From JBPOIC01 sp052034865 (lineage in GTDB: Bacteria; UBA10199; JADFYH01): a stretch of DNA of 37,688 nt. The position numbers and the translations under genes are program-made. The DNA is taken from NCBI GenBank assembly GCA_052034865.1, contig JBPOIC010000019.1:1-37688 (forward strand). The letters run 5' to 3'. The notes below the pieces were generated by a model. That model was not told the DNA's origin. It saw nothing but the letters and a program-made list of their open reading frames with translations, and did no database searches. Below are positions 15,501 through 23,799 of the stretch, one piece after another. Each line of letters begins with the position of its first letter. The first letter of the stretch is position 1.

Positions 15501-18500
15501 CGTTATCCGATCTTTCGATTAAACGGCCTGTGTTTGCATGGATGCTCATGGTGGGTCTCATTGTGTTTGGCTGGATTGGGTTTCGTGGGATGGGAATCAG
15601 CCAGTTGCCTGATGTCGATTTTCCGGTTGTGAATATCAATGTTACGCTCGAAGGAGCCGCGCCTGAAATCATCGAAACCCAAGTCACCGATGTCATCGAA
15701 GATGCCATCATGAGCGTGCAGGGTATTCGCGATGTTTCGTCCTCTTCGCGACAGGGTCAGGCAAACATCACGATCGAGTTTGAGCTCAACCGAGATATCG
15801 ATGTCGCTCTCCAGGAGGTACAAACCAAAATCGCCCAGGCCCAGAAAAACCTGCCTAAGGAAATCGATCCACCTGTCGTGACGAAATCCAATCCCGAAGA
15901 TCAGCCGATTATGTGGGTTTCGCTCTCGGGCGATGTGCCTCTGCGAGAGCTCATGAGTTACACACATGATGTTTTGAAAGATCAGCTCACTGCCGTGCCG
16001 GGGGTGGCCGAGATTTTTTTGGGTGGTTATGTCGAACCGAATCTGCGGGTGTGGCTCAATGCCAAAAAAATGGATGAAAAAGAGCTGTCCGTTCAAGACG
16101 TGATGACGACGATTCAGATGCAGCACCAGGAAAGCCCTGCCGGTTATATCGATACGGGTACGCAGGAGAAAAATGTGCGGGTGATGGGAGAGGTGTTTGA
16201 TGTCGAATCTTTTAAAAATCTTGCCATTACCCAGCGAGGTGGAGCTGCGATCTGGAAGACGTTTCGCTTAAAAGATGTGGCCGAGGTTGAAGACGGGCTC
16301 AACGACGTTCGTCGTATTTCACGCCTCGTACAGATTCCCGCGGTCGGCCTGGGGATAAAAAAACAGCGTGGATCCAACGCCGTTGCGGTGGCACAAGCGG
16401 TGAAGGCAAAGGTGGAAGAGATTAACAAAACCCTTCCCCCGAAATTAAAGCTGAAACCGGTATTCGATACGACAAAATTTATCGAAGAATCCACCGATGA
16501 AATGGTCTTCACTCTCATCCTCTCGGCCATCCTTACCTCCCTGGTCTGCTTTTTATTTTTGGGCTCTTTAAGCTCGACCCTCAATGTCCTTTTGGCCATT
16601 CCCACGTCCATCATTGGTTCGTTTCTCATCCTTTATTTCATGGGATTTACGCTCAATACCTTCACCTTGTTGGGGCTGGCGCTCGCCATCGGAATTGTCG
16701 TCGACGATGCCATCATGGTTTTGGAAAACATCGTGCGCTACCGTGAAGAGGGTTTTTCGCGCGTGCGTGCCGCCCTCGTGGGTGCGCGTGAAATTACCTT
16801 TGCTGCCCTGGCTGCCTCGGTGGCGATTCTGGCGATTTTTATTCCCGTCGTTTTCATGAAAGGAATTTTGGGGAAATTCTTTTATCAGTTCGGAATCACG
16901 ATGAGTGTGGCCGTTCTTTTGTCGCTTTTAGAGGCCCTGACTCTCGCACCCATGCGCTGCTCTCAATATCTCACCGTTGGCAGTACCAGCTTACTCGCCC
17001 GTGGTATGGATCGATTCATGGAAGGACTCACTCGCGGCTATGCGAAGGCCTTGGGTTGGTCGTTGCGTCACCGTGGGCTCGTGCTTTTGGGCTCAACCCT
17101 GATCTTCGCCTTTTCTTTAGTGCTTCTCCTCTTGATCCCCAGCGAAATGATTCCCGCTCAGGATCAGGGTCGCTTTTTAGCCCGCATTCAAACGCCGGTC
17201 GGTTCTTCCATGAAATTTACTGACAGTGTCGTGCAGAAAATAGAGAAGGTCCTCGCTCAAAATCCGGCGATTGAACAATATTATGTCGCGATTGGTGGTT
17301 TCGGTGGGAGTGAGGTGAACGTCGCCCAGCTTTTTATCACCTTAAAACCTCTGGCGGATCGTCCTCCTATCGGTGCCCCCCCTCATCCTCCCACGCAAAT
17401 GGAGATCATGAAACAGGTGCGTGAAGAGTTAAGTCCTAAGAAAATTCCGGGAATTTTCAGAGTGGCGATTCAGGATCCTTCTCTTTCGGCCTTTTCAGCC
17501 CCGGGTGGAGGGGGCGGTAATTTTCCTGTTTCCTTCAATATTCGTGGATCGAATTGGGAAGAGCTTTCCAGACTGGCGAATGCTTTCCGGGAAAAAATGA
17601 GTCAGATTCAAACAGATCAAATTCAGCTGGAAGAACCTTCTGCCTGGCAGCGGGTGACGGCCTTTATCAAAAAACGTTTTGGAAGTGCGGAGCTTTCGAA
17701 AAATTCTGTCTCCAATCAGGAGAATTCCAAATCGGTGTTTGTGGATGTTGATACCGATTACAAGCTCGGCATGCCCGAGTTGCAGATCACACCCAATCGC
17801 GAAAAGGCGGCGGCCCACGGGGTAAATGTGGCTTCTATTGGAGACACGATCAATGCGATGATCGGAGGAATTCGTGTTGGAAAATACACACAGAATGGAA
17901 AACGCTACGACATTCGTGCGCGGCTGGTGAGTGAAGATCGCAATCAGCCTGAAGATTTAACTCAGATTTGGGTGCGCAATAATCGTGGTGAAAAAGTCGC
18001 TTTATCCGAGCTCGTCGATGTTCAGGAAAAGCCGACCTTGCTCTCGATCACCCGTCGCATGCGCGAGCGTGCGATTTCGATCACCGCCAACATGGGGCCC
18101 AACGTTTCTCAGGCCGATGCCCTTCGCGAGGTCGAACAAATTCAGAAAGAGATTCTTCCTTCTCAGTACAAGCTTTATTTTTCAGGCTCTGCCCAAACGT
18201 TTAAAGAGTCCAACAGTGATCTGATGTTCGCCCTCCTGTTTGGAATCTTCGTCGCGTACATGGTGCTGGCCTCCCAGTTTAACAGCTTTATTCATCCCTT
18301 CACGGTCCTCCTGGCCCTTCCTTTCAGTTTGATTGGGGCTCTCATTGCCTTGAAGATTGGAAAGCAGTCTCTCAATATTTACAGCATGATCGGAATTATT
18401 CTTTTGATGGGAATCGTGAAGAAAAATTCCATTCTTCTGGTCGATTTCACTAATGAACGGAGAAAAACCGGTCGCCCTTTGAAAGAGGCATTGTTGGAGG

Positions 18501-18823
18501 CCTGTCCCATTCGTCTTCGTCCCATCCTCATGACCTCCATTGCCACGATTGCCGGGGCCCTTCCTCCCGCTCTCGGTTTGGGACCTGGTGCGGAAACCCG
18601 GATTCCAATGGCTTTGGTCGTGATCGGTGGTGTGTTTACCTCCACCTTTCTCACCCTGTTTGTGGTTCCTTGCGCGTATAGTTTGATGTCTCGTTTTGAG
18701 AGTCACAAACACGATGCTGATCTGAAAGAAGCCCTCATTGAGTTAGGGGAGTTGCCGCGGGATGAGACGGTGAAAGTGATGGTGTTGGAGGAGGAAAGGG
18801 TGGGGAAGGAAAGCAGAGTTTAG
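15497..18823 (+). CDS. RND multidrug-type efflux permease (AcrB/HAE family)
   Basis: Inner-membrane proton-driven pump of 1108 residues, slightly longer than AcrB. It has the usual layout: TM1 (SIKRPVFAWMLMVGLIVFG), a large periplasmic loop beginning GMGISQLPDVDFP, TM2-7 with the proton-relay aspartates in GIVVDDAIMVLEN (D403, D404), the second loop and TM8-12, ending near LTLFVVPCAYSLM. A segment SAPGGGGGNFPVSF near 670 and an insertion of about 40 residues (LEEPSAWQRVTAF... to KNSVSNQENSKS) interrupt the second loop, where AcrB-like pumps carry a short linker. The substrate cannot be predicted. The gene overlaps tolC by four bases. Confidence 0.95.
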   Translation: MTLSDLSIKRPVFAWMLMVGLIVFGWIGFRGMGISQLPDVDFPVVNINVTLEGAAPEIIETQVTDVIEDAIMSVQGIRDVSSSSRQGQANITIEFELNRDIDVALQEVQTKIAQAQKNLPKEIDPPVVTKSNPEDQPIMWVSLSGDVPLRELMSYTHDVLKDQLTAVPGVAEIFLGGYVEPNLRVWLNAKKMDEKELSVQDVMTTIQMQHQESPAGYIDTGTQEKNVRVMGEVFDVESFKNLAITQRGGAAIWKTFRLKDVAEVEDGLNDVRRISRLVQIPAVGLGIKKQRGSNAVAVAQAVKAKVEEINKTLPPKLKLKPVFDTTKFIEESTDEMVFTLILSAILTSLVCFLFLGSLSSTLNVLLAIPTSIIGSFLILYFMGFTLNTFTLLGLALAIGIVVDDAIMVLENIVRYREEGFSRVRAALVGAREITFAALAASVAILAIFIPVVFMKGILGKFFYQFGITMSVAVLLSLLEALTLAPMRCSQYLTVGSTSLLARGMDRFMEGLTRGYAKALGWSLRHRGLVLLGSTLIFAFSLVLLLLIPSEMIPAQDQGRFLARIQTPVGSSMKFTDSVVQKIEKVLAQNPAIEQYYVAIGGFGGSEVNVAQLFITLKPLADRPPIGAPPHPPTQMEIMKQVREELSPKKIPGIFRVAIQDPSLSAFSAPGGGGGNFPVSFNIRGSNWEELSRLANAFREKMSQIQTDQIQLEEPSAWQRVTAFIKKRFGSAELSKNSVSNQENSKSVFVDVDTDYKLGMPELQITPNREKAAAHGVNVASIGDTINAMIGGIRVGKYTQNGKRYDIRARLVSEDRNQPEDLTQIWVRNNRGEKVALSELVDVQEKPTLLSITRRMRERAISITANMGPNVSQADALREVEQIQKEILPSQYKLYFSGSAQTFKESNSDLMFALLFGIFVAYMVLASQFNSFIHPFTVLLALPFSLIGALIALKIGKQSLNIYSMIGIILLMGIVKKNSILLVDFTNERRKTGRPLKEALLEACPIRLRPILMTSIATIAGALPPALGLGPGAETRIPMALVVIGGVFTSTFLTLFVVPCAYSLMSRFESHKHDADLKEALIELGELPRDETVKVMVLEEERVGKESRV

Positions 18824-18872
18824 GAGGAAGAAGTCAGGAGATAGAAAAAACCTTGAATCCAATATTGTAGTA

Positions 18873-18896
18873 GGGGCGATCCCACTGGGTCGCCCT
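18873..18896. repeat. GC-rich palindrome, dispersed-repeat type
   Basis: GGGCGA (18874-18879) and TCGCCC (18890-18895) flank an inner CCC-ACT-GGG pair, forming a near-perfect hairpin. No U-tract follows on either strand, so a terminator role is doubtful; GTAGGGGCGA...TCGCCC elements are frequent intergenic repeats. Confidence 0.5.
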
Positions 18897-18916
18897 TAAG
18901 AATTCAGAAGAAAACT

Positions 18917-18997
18917 ACTGGATTGCTTCGTCGCTACGCTCCTCGCAATGACGATCTTTCATCTTTGCAAGCGGAACGCAGTGAAACGAAGCAATCC
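18917..18997. repeat. Dispersed repeat copy A with terminal inverted repeats
   Basis: GGATTGCTTCGT (18920-18931) is matched exactly by ACGAAGCAATCC (18986-18997), giving an 81-base element with 12-base terminal complementarity. The first 28 bases (18917-18944) recur at 20244-20271 with one difference. Both copies carry similar CAGAA-rich bases upstream. No coding capacity is seen; it resembles a short non-autonomous palindromic element. Together with the palindrome before it and the terminator after it, it fills the 293-base spacer 18824-19116. Confidence 0.7.
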
Positions 18998-19066
18998 AGA
19001 AATCAGAAGACAGAAGAATTTTTCCCAGAAGAAAACAAAATCACTCCAAACAACAAAAAACAAAAA

Positions 19067-19100
19067 AGCCCTCAGGAATTTCCATGAGGGCTTTTTCTTT
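19067..19100 (-). terminator. Bidirectional rho-independent terminator
   Basis: AGCCCTCA (19067-19074) pairs with TGAGGGCT (19085-19092) across a 10-base loop. An A-run precedes it and a T-rich run follows it, so it can end both the lyase transcript (minus) and the RND pump transcript (plus). Confidence 0.88.
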
Positions 19101-19116
19101 TTGGATGAAAATAGGC

Positions 19117-20109
19117 TTAGCTAAAAAACGCCTTTTCCGCTTCCTCGGGTAATTTAAGCCCCGAGATGTGCGCGCGCTGAATGAGCTCCCAGTAGTAGCG
19201 GTAGGTCGCGCGATCATGCAGATCACCTGCGAACTGAATAGGACCCCAATCGCAGCGATGGGCCTCGAGTAAAATCTCGGCACCTTTTTTAACGAGCGAA
19301 TAGTCAGGCGTCATGGCAGCAACGATTGAATCAATCTGAGTGGGATAGATCGACCACATTCTCAAAAACCCAAATTCATTTCGGGCACGGGAAGCATCCT
19401 GATAGGTTTTATATTGATCCTTTAAATCCAGGGTCACGTTGTGGGCGGGGATGATCCCATTCGCCAGGGCTGCGGCAACGACCTGCGATTTCGCGCGGGC
19501 AATCAGACGATGTTCAAACTGGCCAGGTGATTTCATGCAACTTTCTGGAATGGCTCCGTGGTGACCAGAGACGAAATCCATCAAGCCAAAATCTAGGACT
19601 TGCATCCAGGGAAGGGCGGCGATTTCGAAGGCATCTTTTAAAGCCCCGTGGGTTTCGACCAGGACGTGGATGGGAATTTCGCGTTGGATCTTCGCTTTTT
19701 TGGCGGTTTGCTGAATGTAGGAAATCATTTCTTCCACCTGGGTGACCGAGGTGGGTTTGGGAATGGTGATGTAGGCGACGATATCGCCGATGGCGGGGAC
19801 GATCTGGTCGACGTCGTCTTTCCAATGGGCATTGGTGTAATCGTGAATGCGAACGCCACTCATTTTGTGCTGGTTAAGGGCGGATTTTTGCAGATCAATG
19901 ATCATCTGCGCATGCTCTTTTTCGCGTCCCTTCTGAGCGCCGTCTTCACAATCCATCGTGATATCAAACACGCCGCCTTTTTTATTCTGAAGCTCCAGGG
20001 CCTTGGTGATCAGTTTTTCAGAACCTGCGAAGTGCTCACAGGAAGAGATGATCGGAAAGGGTTTTTCGCCTTCAAACAATGCCTGTTTGGGATGGATGTT
20101 CTTGCTCAT
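19117..20109 (-). CDS. HpcH/HpaI-CitE family CoA-ester lyase (malyl-CoA lyase-like)
   Basis: Predicted TIM-barrel C-C lyase or hydrolase of 330 residues acting on malyl-, citramalyl- or related CoA esters. Recognisable family landmarks are FDITMDCEDGAQKGREKEHA (acidic metal-site strand, about 49-68), SGVRIHDYTNAHW (the VRIN-like arginine), HVLVETHGALKDAFEIAAL (glutamate strand), LDFGLMDFVSGHHG and WSIYPTQIDSI. The C-terminal extension (WGPIQFAGDLHDRATYRYYW) fits the longer malyl-CoA lyase-like group rather than short CitE. A ribosome site (AGGAG) precedes the ATG. Methylmalonyl-CoA epimerase lies upstream in the same direction, hinting at CoA-ester metabolism of C4-C5 acids, but a 200-base spacer with a repeat separates them. 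The exact substrate is uncertain. Confidence 0.82.
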   Translation of the reverse strand: MSKNIHPKQALFEGEKPFPIISSCEHFAGSEKLITKALELQNKKGGVFDITMDCEDGAQKGREKEHAQMIIDLQKSALNQHKMSGVRIHDYTNAHWKDDVDQIVPAIGDIVAYITIPKPTSVTQVEEMISYIQQTAKKAKIQREIPIHVLVETHGALKDAFEIAALPWMQVLDFGLMDFVSGHHGAIPESCMKSPGQFEHRLIARAKSQVVAAALANGIIPAHNVTLDLKDQYKTYQDASRARNEFGFLRMWSIYPTQIDSIVAAMTPDYSLVKKGAEILLEAHRCDWGPIQFAGDLHDRATYRYYWELIQRAHISGLKLPEEAEKAFFS

Positions 20110-20243
20110 GGGAGTCTCCTGCTTATGAAATATGGGTTTTAAAGTAAGGAACTGATTTTAAAGGATGCTCTTTTAATTCAGGTTTCCAAAATCGCGCAAG
20201 GGGATAAATTTCTACAAAGAATACAAGAAGTCAGAATTCAGAA

Positions 20244-20271
20244 ACTGGATTGCTTCGTCGTTACGCTCCTC
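20244..20271. repeat. Dispersed repeat copy B (partial)
   Basis: A 28-base copy of the start of repeat A, one base different, with similar AGAATTCAGAA sequence before it. The second inverted arm is absent here, so the copy is truncated. Copies A and B lie in direct orientation on either side of the CoA-lyase gene. Confidence 0.7.
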
Positions 20272-20305
20272 CCACACTCACACTTTTCCCTATCTCTCAA
20301 TAAAC

Positions 20306-20713
20306 TCACACAGGCTCAGACAATTCAATCAACACCCCTTGGGTCGATTTGGGATGGATGAACGCAATCCGCTTTCCATGGGCGCCGATGCGGGGTTTTT
20401 CGTCAATCAGTTTGACCCCTTGTTTTTTCAGGGTTTCCAGATGGCCTTCCAGATCGGTCACTTCGATACAAAGATGGTGCAGTCCACCTTTGGCATTTTT
20501 TTCCAAAAAGTTTTTGATGGGACTTTCGGGGGCGGTTGGAAATAAAAGCTCGAGGTTGACATCGCCAACACCGAAAAAAGCGGCGCGTACTTTTTGATCG
20601 GCGACTTCTTCGATGTGTTCGGGGTCCTTTCCTAAAAAGCTTTTATAAAGTTGGATAGCTTCATCCAGATTGGGAACGGCAATTGCGACATGGTCGAGTT
20701 TTTTAAAGGCCAT
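20306..20713 (-). CDS. mce: Methylmalonyl-CoA epimerase
   Basis: Glyoxalase/VOC-fold enzyme that interconverts the (R) and (S) forms of methylmalonyl-CoA, between propionyl-CoA carboxylase and methylmalonyl-CoA mutase. The 135-residue form starting MAFKKLDHVAIAV is the usual length and start; an in-frame ATG 84 bases upstream adds a non-homologous leader. Metal-ligand positions are recognisable: H8 (DHVAIAV), E55 in NLELLFP, H80 (LHHLCIEV) and E130 (GVLIELSEP). GGLHHLCIEV is a strong family signature. No mutase or meaB gene is in the window. The next gene downstream encodes a CitE-like CoA lyase. Confidence 0.92.
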   Translation of the reverse strand: MAFKKLDHVAIAVPNLDEAIQLYKSFLGKDPEHIEEVADQKVRAAFFGVGDVNLELLFPTAPESPIKNFLEKNAKGGLHHLCIEVTDLEGHLETLKKQGVKLIDEKPRIGAHGKRIAFIHPKSTQGVLIELSEPV

Positions 20714-20815
20714 AGGTTTTAAGTCGAGGGATTTAAAATCCCTCTTAAATGTGGGTGAATAAATAAAAGATAAAAATCTGTTACCGAAGCGAATCAATTG
20801 CTGTCAAAATTTTCT

Positions 20816-21244
20816 TTAGGATAGAGGGCCGAGCGCATGCTTGATGCCGATGTAGAGAGCGGAAAGCCCGAAAGGAACTCCGACCCAGGTTTTTAAAATT
20901 CGCTGACGAATTTCACGCACCTGATTTACATCCGAGAGTTTTTTATGTCTTTGAATAACCAGAATGGCGCAGTAGAAATTGATGAAGATAGCGATGAGTC
21001 CCAGAATCATTTTCAAAGTCAGCGTAGAAGTGAGGGGCCAGCGCAGATAGGCGAGGGCGATTCCTGTTCCCAAAACCGAAAGCACGATAGGCATTTCTAA
21101 CATCAGATCAATTCGGTAATGCAGTTTTGTCGCCTGCTGAATTTCAGCATCAGAGCTTCCGCCGAACTCGATGATCGTTTCAATCAAAACGAAACCTAAC
21201 CAGATAAAAACCAGCATCATGTGAAGCAAAGGGAGAAGTTGCAT
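20816..21244 (-). CDS. Small four-helix integral membrane protein
   Basis: A 142-residue protein with four hydrophobic segments (about 5-23, 48-65, 74-95 and 121-135). A histidine (H9) lies in the first helix and short charged loops separate the segments (RHKKLSDVNQVREIRQR). The layout recalls small heme- or copper-linked membrane proteins of the CopD/HemJ/DUF2269 type, but no family signature is clear, so the function is unassigned. The ATG at 21244 is chosen because GGAGG lies five bases before it; a TTG directly upstream is in frame but poorly placed. It is divergent from the DedA gene, with 114 bases between the starts, and may be transcribed on into mce (102-base gap). Confidence 0.75.
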   Translation of the reverse strand: MQLLPLLHMMLVFIWLGFVLIETIIEFGGSSDAEIQQATKLHYRIDLMLEMPIVLSVLGTGIALAYLRWPLTSTLTLKMILGLIAIFINFYCAILVIQRHKKLSDVNQVREIRQRILKTWVGVPFGLSALYIGIKHALGPLS

Positions 21245-21358
21245 CAAAGCCTCCTTTTATAAAAGAGAAGAGGGAAGATTGTTAACGGATTATGCTTCTG
21301 TAAATCGTCAAAAGGGATTTATAACAAACCCGGGCTTCATAAAAGTAAAAGGCAAAAT

Positions 21359-21994
21359 ATGATGGAATGGATCGATATTTTTTTACACCTCGATGTGCAC
21401 CTGCATGAGTGGATTATCCTGCTGGGGCCCTGGATTTATGTACTCTTATTTGCCATTATCTTTTGCGAAACCGGCCTGGTCGTCACTCCTTTTCTGCCCG
21501 GAGATTCACTTCTGTTTACGCTCGGCGCTCTTTCCGCCACTGAAGGAAGTCCTCTTTCCCTTTCTCTTTTAGCTTCCCTTCTCATCGCCGCTGCCATTTT
21601 AGGCGATGCGTCCAATTATTCTCTGGGCCGCTATTTTGGGCCTAAGATTCTTAAAGGCGAAAAAAATCGATGGTTGAACCGAAAACATCTTGAAACCACA
21701 GAGCAGTTTTACGCCAGGCACGGGGGGAAAACCATTATCCTCGCCCGTTTTTTGCCGATTATCCGGACGTTTGCTCCCTTTGTGGCCGGGATTGGAAAAA
21801 TGCGTTATGTGCATTTTTCGATGTTTAATGTGGTAGGTGGAGTTTTATGGGTTTTTACCTTTTTAATGTTGGGTTACCTGTTTGGAAATATCCCCTTTGT
21901 GAAGAAAAATTTCGAAGTCGTGGTGCTGGGAATTGTTTTCTTTTCTGTCCTTCCACTGGCGATTCGTACGTGGAGAGAGAGAGCGAAGAGGTGA
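21359..21994 (+). CDS. DedA/VTT-domain membrane protein
   Basis: Inner-membrane protein of 211 residues in the DedA family, whose members act as proton-coupled phospholipid (undecaprenyl phosphate or other lipid) flippases. Typical stretches are FCETGLVVTPFLPGDSLLF (about 36-54), ILGDASNYSLGRYFG and the signature ILARFLPIIRTFAPFVAGIG, in which the arginine and prolines are conserved, followed by two C-terminal helices. Two adjacent ATG codons start the frame; AAGG lies eight bases before the first. It is followed after 72 bases by livM in the same direction; a functional link is not evident. Confidence 0.93.
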   Translation: MMEWIDIFLHLDVHLHEWIILLGPWIYVLLFAIIFCETGLVVTPFLPGDSLLFTLGALSATEGSPLSLSLLASLLIAAAILGDASNYSLGRYFGPKILKGEKNRWLNRKHLETTEQFYARHGGKTIILARFLPIIRTFAPFVAGIGKMRYVHFSMFNVVGGVLWVFTFLMLGYLFGNIPFVKKNFEVVVLGIVFFSVLPLAIRTWRERAKR

Positions 21995-22066
21995 TTTCCT
22001 GTGATGGAGTTTTAGTTTCCTCAACTAAAGATTGCGGGTTTAAAACCGACTTGTTAGAGACTCCCC

Positions 22067-23026
22067 GTGCGTTTTTCCCAACCTCTCAAATTCATTTTTA
22101 TTCTTTTTTTACTCGTCCTTTTAAACAAGGTTCTTCCTGATTTATTGGGATCCTATCGTACTCACCTGCTGTTAATGATTGGGATTAACCTGATCCTGGT
22201 CTTGAGTCTCAATCTCATAAACGGAATCACCGGGCAGTTCTCCATTGGCCATGCCGGCTTTATGGCGGTCGGGGCTTACGGTTCTGCCATGGTAAGTCTT
22301 CATTTTAAAGAGACCCTCTTAAACACTGTTCTTTTTTGGCTTCCAACTTCCCTGGGTGAAGTTTTTGTCTTTTTGATCGCTTTGCTTTCGGGAGGTTTCC
22401 TTGCCTGTTTTGCCGGTCTTATTGTTGGAATTCCCACCCTGCGATTAAAAGGGGATTACCTGGCTATTGCAACATTGGGATTTGGAGAAATCATTCGTGT
22501 GGTTATTGTAAATATCAAGTCGCTGGGGGGAGCATTGGGACTGGACAATATTCCCCGCTCCTCAAATTTTTTCTGGATTTACCTGTTCGTGATTCTCACC
22601 CTTCTTTTCATCCGCAATCTCACTCGTTCCTATAAAGGAAGTGCCCTGCTTGCCATTCGGGAGGATGAAATTGCTGCAGAATCGGTTGGGATCGACACCG
22701 CACGTTATAAAGTAATCGCCTTCGCCATCGGTGCTTTTTTTGCGGGGATCGGAGGTGGCCTTTTGGCGCACATCTTCAGCTATATCACTCCGGATAGTTT
22801 TAGTTTTCTGAAATCCATCGAGTTGATTGTCATGGTGGTGCTGGGGGGAATGGGATCACTAACCGGATCCATCCTTTCAGTTATTGTATTGACCCTTCTT
22901 CCCGAAGTGTTGCGTGGGATGAATCAATGGCGGATGGTATTGTATTCTCTCCTCCTCGTCGTCATGATGCTGATTCGGCCTCAGGGAATTTTAGGATCCA
23001 GGGAAATCCGGTTTTTGAAAAGGTAA
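22067..23026 (+). CDS. livM: Branched-chain amino acid ABC permease LivM
   Basis: One of two permease subunits of the LIV high-affinity branched-chain amino acid importer, 319 residues with about nine membrane segments. LivM hallmarks are ITGQFSIGHAGFMAVGAYGS, LRLKGDYLAIATLGFGEIIR and SAFAIGAFF-like helices followed by MVVLGGMGSLTGSILS. It begins at a GTG with no strong ribosome site; no better in-frame start is seen. It is followed by livG after five bases and livF with a 4-base overlap. Normally livH and a periplasmic binding protein (livJ/K) precede livM; neither is in the window, since DedA lies directly upstream. Confidence 0.94.
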   Translation: MRFSQPLKFIFILFLLVLLNKVLPDLLGSYRTHLLLMIGINLILVLSLNLINGITGQFSIGHAGFMAVGAYGSAMVSLHFKETLLNTVLFWLPTSLGEVFVFLIALLSGGFLACFAGLIVGIPTLRLKGDYLAIATLGFGEIIRVVIVNIKSLGGALGLDNIPRSSNFFWIYLFVILTLLFIRNLTRSYKGSALLAIREDEIAAESVGIDTARYKVIAFAIGAFFAGIGGGLLAHIFSYITPDSFSFLKSIELIVMVVLGGMGSLTGSILSVIVLTLLPEVLRGMNQWRMVLYSLLLVVMMLIRPQGILGSREIRFLKR

Positions 23027-23031
23027 GTCCC

Positions 23032-23799
23032 ATGCTTCTTCAGATTCAAAACTGTTCGATTTCTTTTGGTGGGATCAAGGCCCTCACCCGATTCTCGGCC
23101 TTGCTGAGCGAAGGAGAGTTGTTGGGAATTATTGGTCCCAATGGAGCCGGGAAAACCACGCTTTTTAATCTTTTGACAGGAATTTATGTTCCGGATGAAG
23201 GGGAATTTTTTTTACAAAACAGATCTCTTAAAGGGCTGTCTTCTTATCAGATCAATCGTTTAGGATTGTCGCGCACCTTTCAGAATATCCGGTTGTTTCA
23301 GAATTTATCCGTTCAGGAAAACGTCCTCATAGCCTATCACCATCAAATCCATTCTCCACTCTGGAAAACCATTTTGTGCATGAAAAGTGTGGAGCGGGAA
23401 GAAGCCCGAATTCAGAAAAAAGCCTTTGATCTTCTTGAGCTGTTTGGCCTTTTGGAAAAACGGTTTGAGTTGGCCAAAAATCTTGCCTACGGCGATCAGC
23501 GCAAACTCGAGATTGTGCGCGCGCTGGCTACTTCTCCTCGAGTGCTTCTGCTCGATGAGCCGGCAGCAGGGATGAATCCCACCGAAAAGAAAGAATTGAT
23601 CCAACTCATTCGTCAGATTCAGGAGGAGTTTCGGTTGTCGATGATTCTCATCGAACATGACATGAACGTAGTGATGACCCTGTGTCCACGTATTATCGTT
23701 CTCGATTATGGATTAACGATTGCGACCGGATCTCCGGATCAGATTCGAAGAAATCCTCAGGTGATTGAGGCCTATCTGGGAGGCTCGTTTCAGTCATGA
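23032..23799 (+). CDS. livG: Branched-chain amino acid ABC ATP-binding protein LivG
   Basis: Cytoplasmic ATPase subunit, 255 residues. Walker A is GPNGAGKTT, the signature region is LAYGDQRKLEIVRAL, Walker B is VLLLDEPAAGMNP and the H-loop is IEHDMNVV, the exact LivG pattern. The open frame extends into livM (22927), but the ATG at 23032 preceded by AGG gives the family start LLQIQNCSISFGGIKAL. Its stop overlaps the livF start (ATGA). It would pair with LivF under a LivH/LivM membrane core. Confidence 0.96.
   Translation: MLLQIQNCSISFGGIKALTRFSALLSEGELLGIIGPNGAGKTTLFNLLTGIYVPDEGEFFLQNRSLKGLSSYQINRLGLSRTFQNIRLFQNLSVQENVLIAYHHQIHSPLWKTILCMKSVEREEARIQKKAFDLLELFGLLEKRFELAKNLAYGDQRKLEIVRALATSPRVLLLDEPAAGMNPTEKKELIQLIRQIQEEFRLSMILIEHDMNVVMTLCPRIIVLDYGLTIATGSPDQIRRNPQVIEAYLGGSFQS

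Noticed and set aside
18182..18712. 176-residue minus-strand frame inside the RND pump gene
   Set aside because: Antisense shadow of a strongly conserved gene; product looks like random basic/polar sequence.
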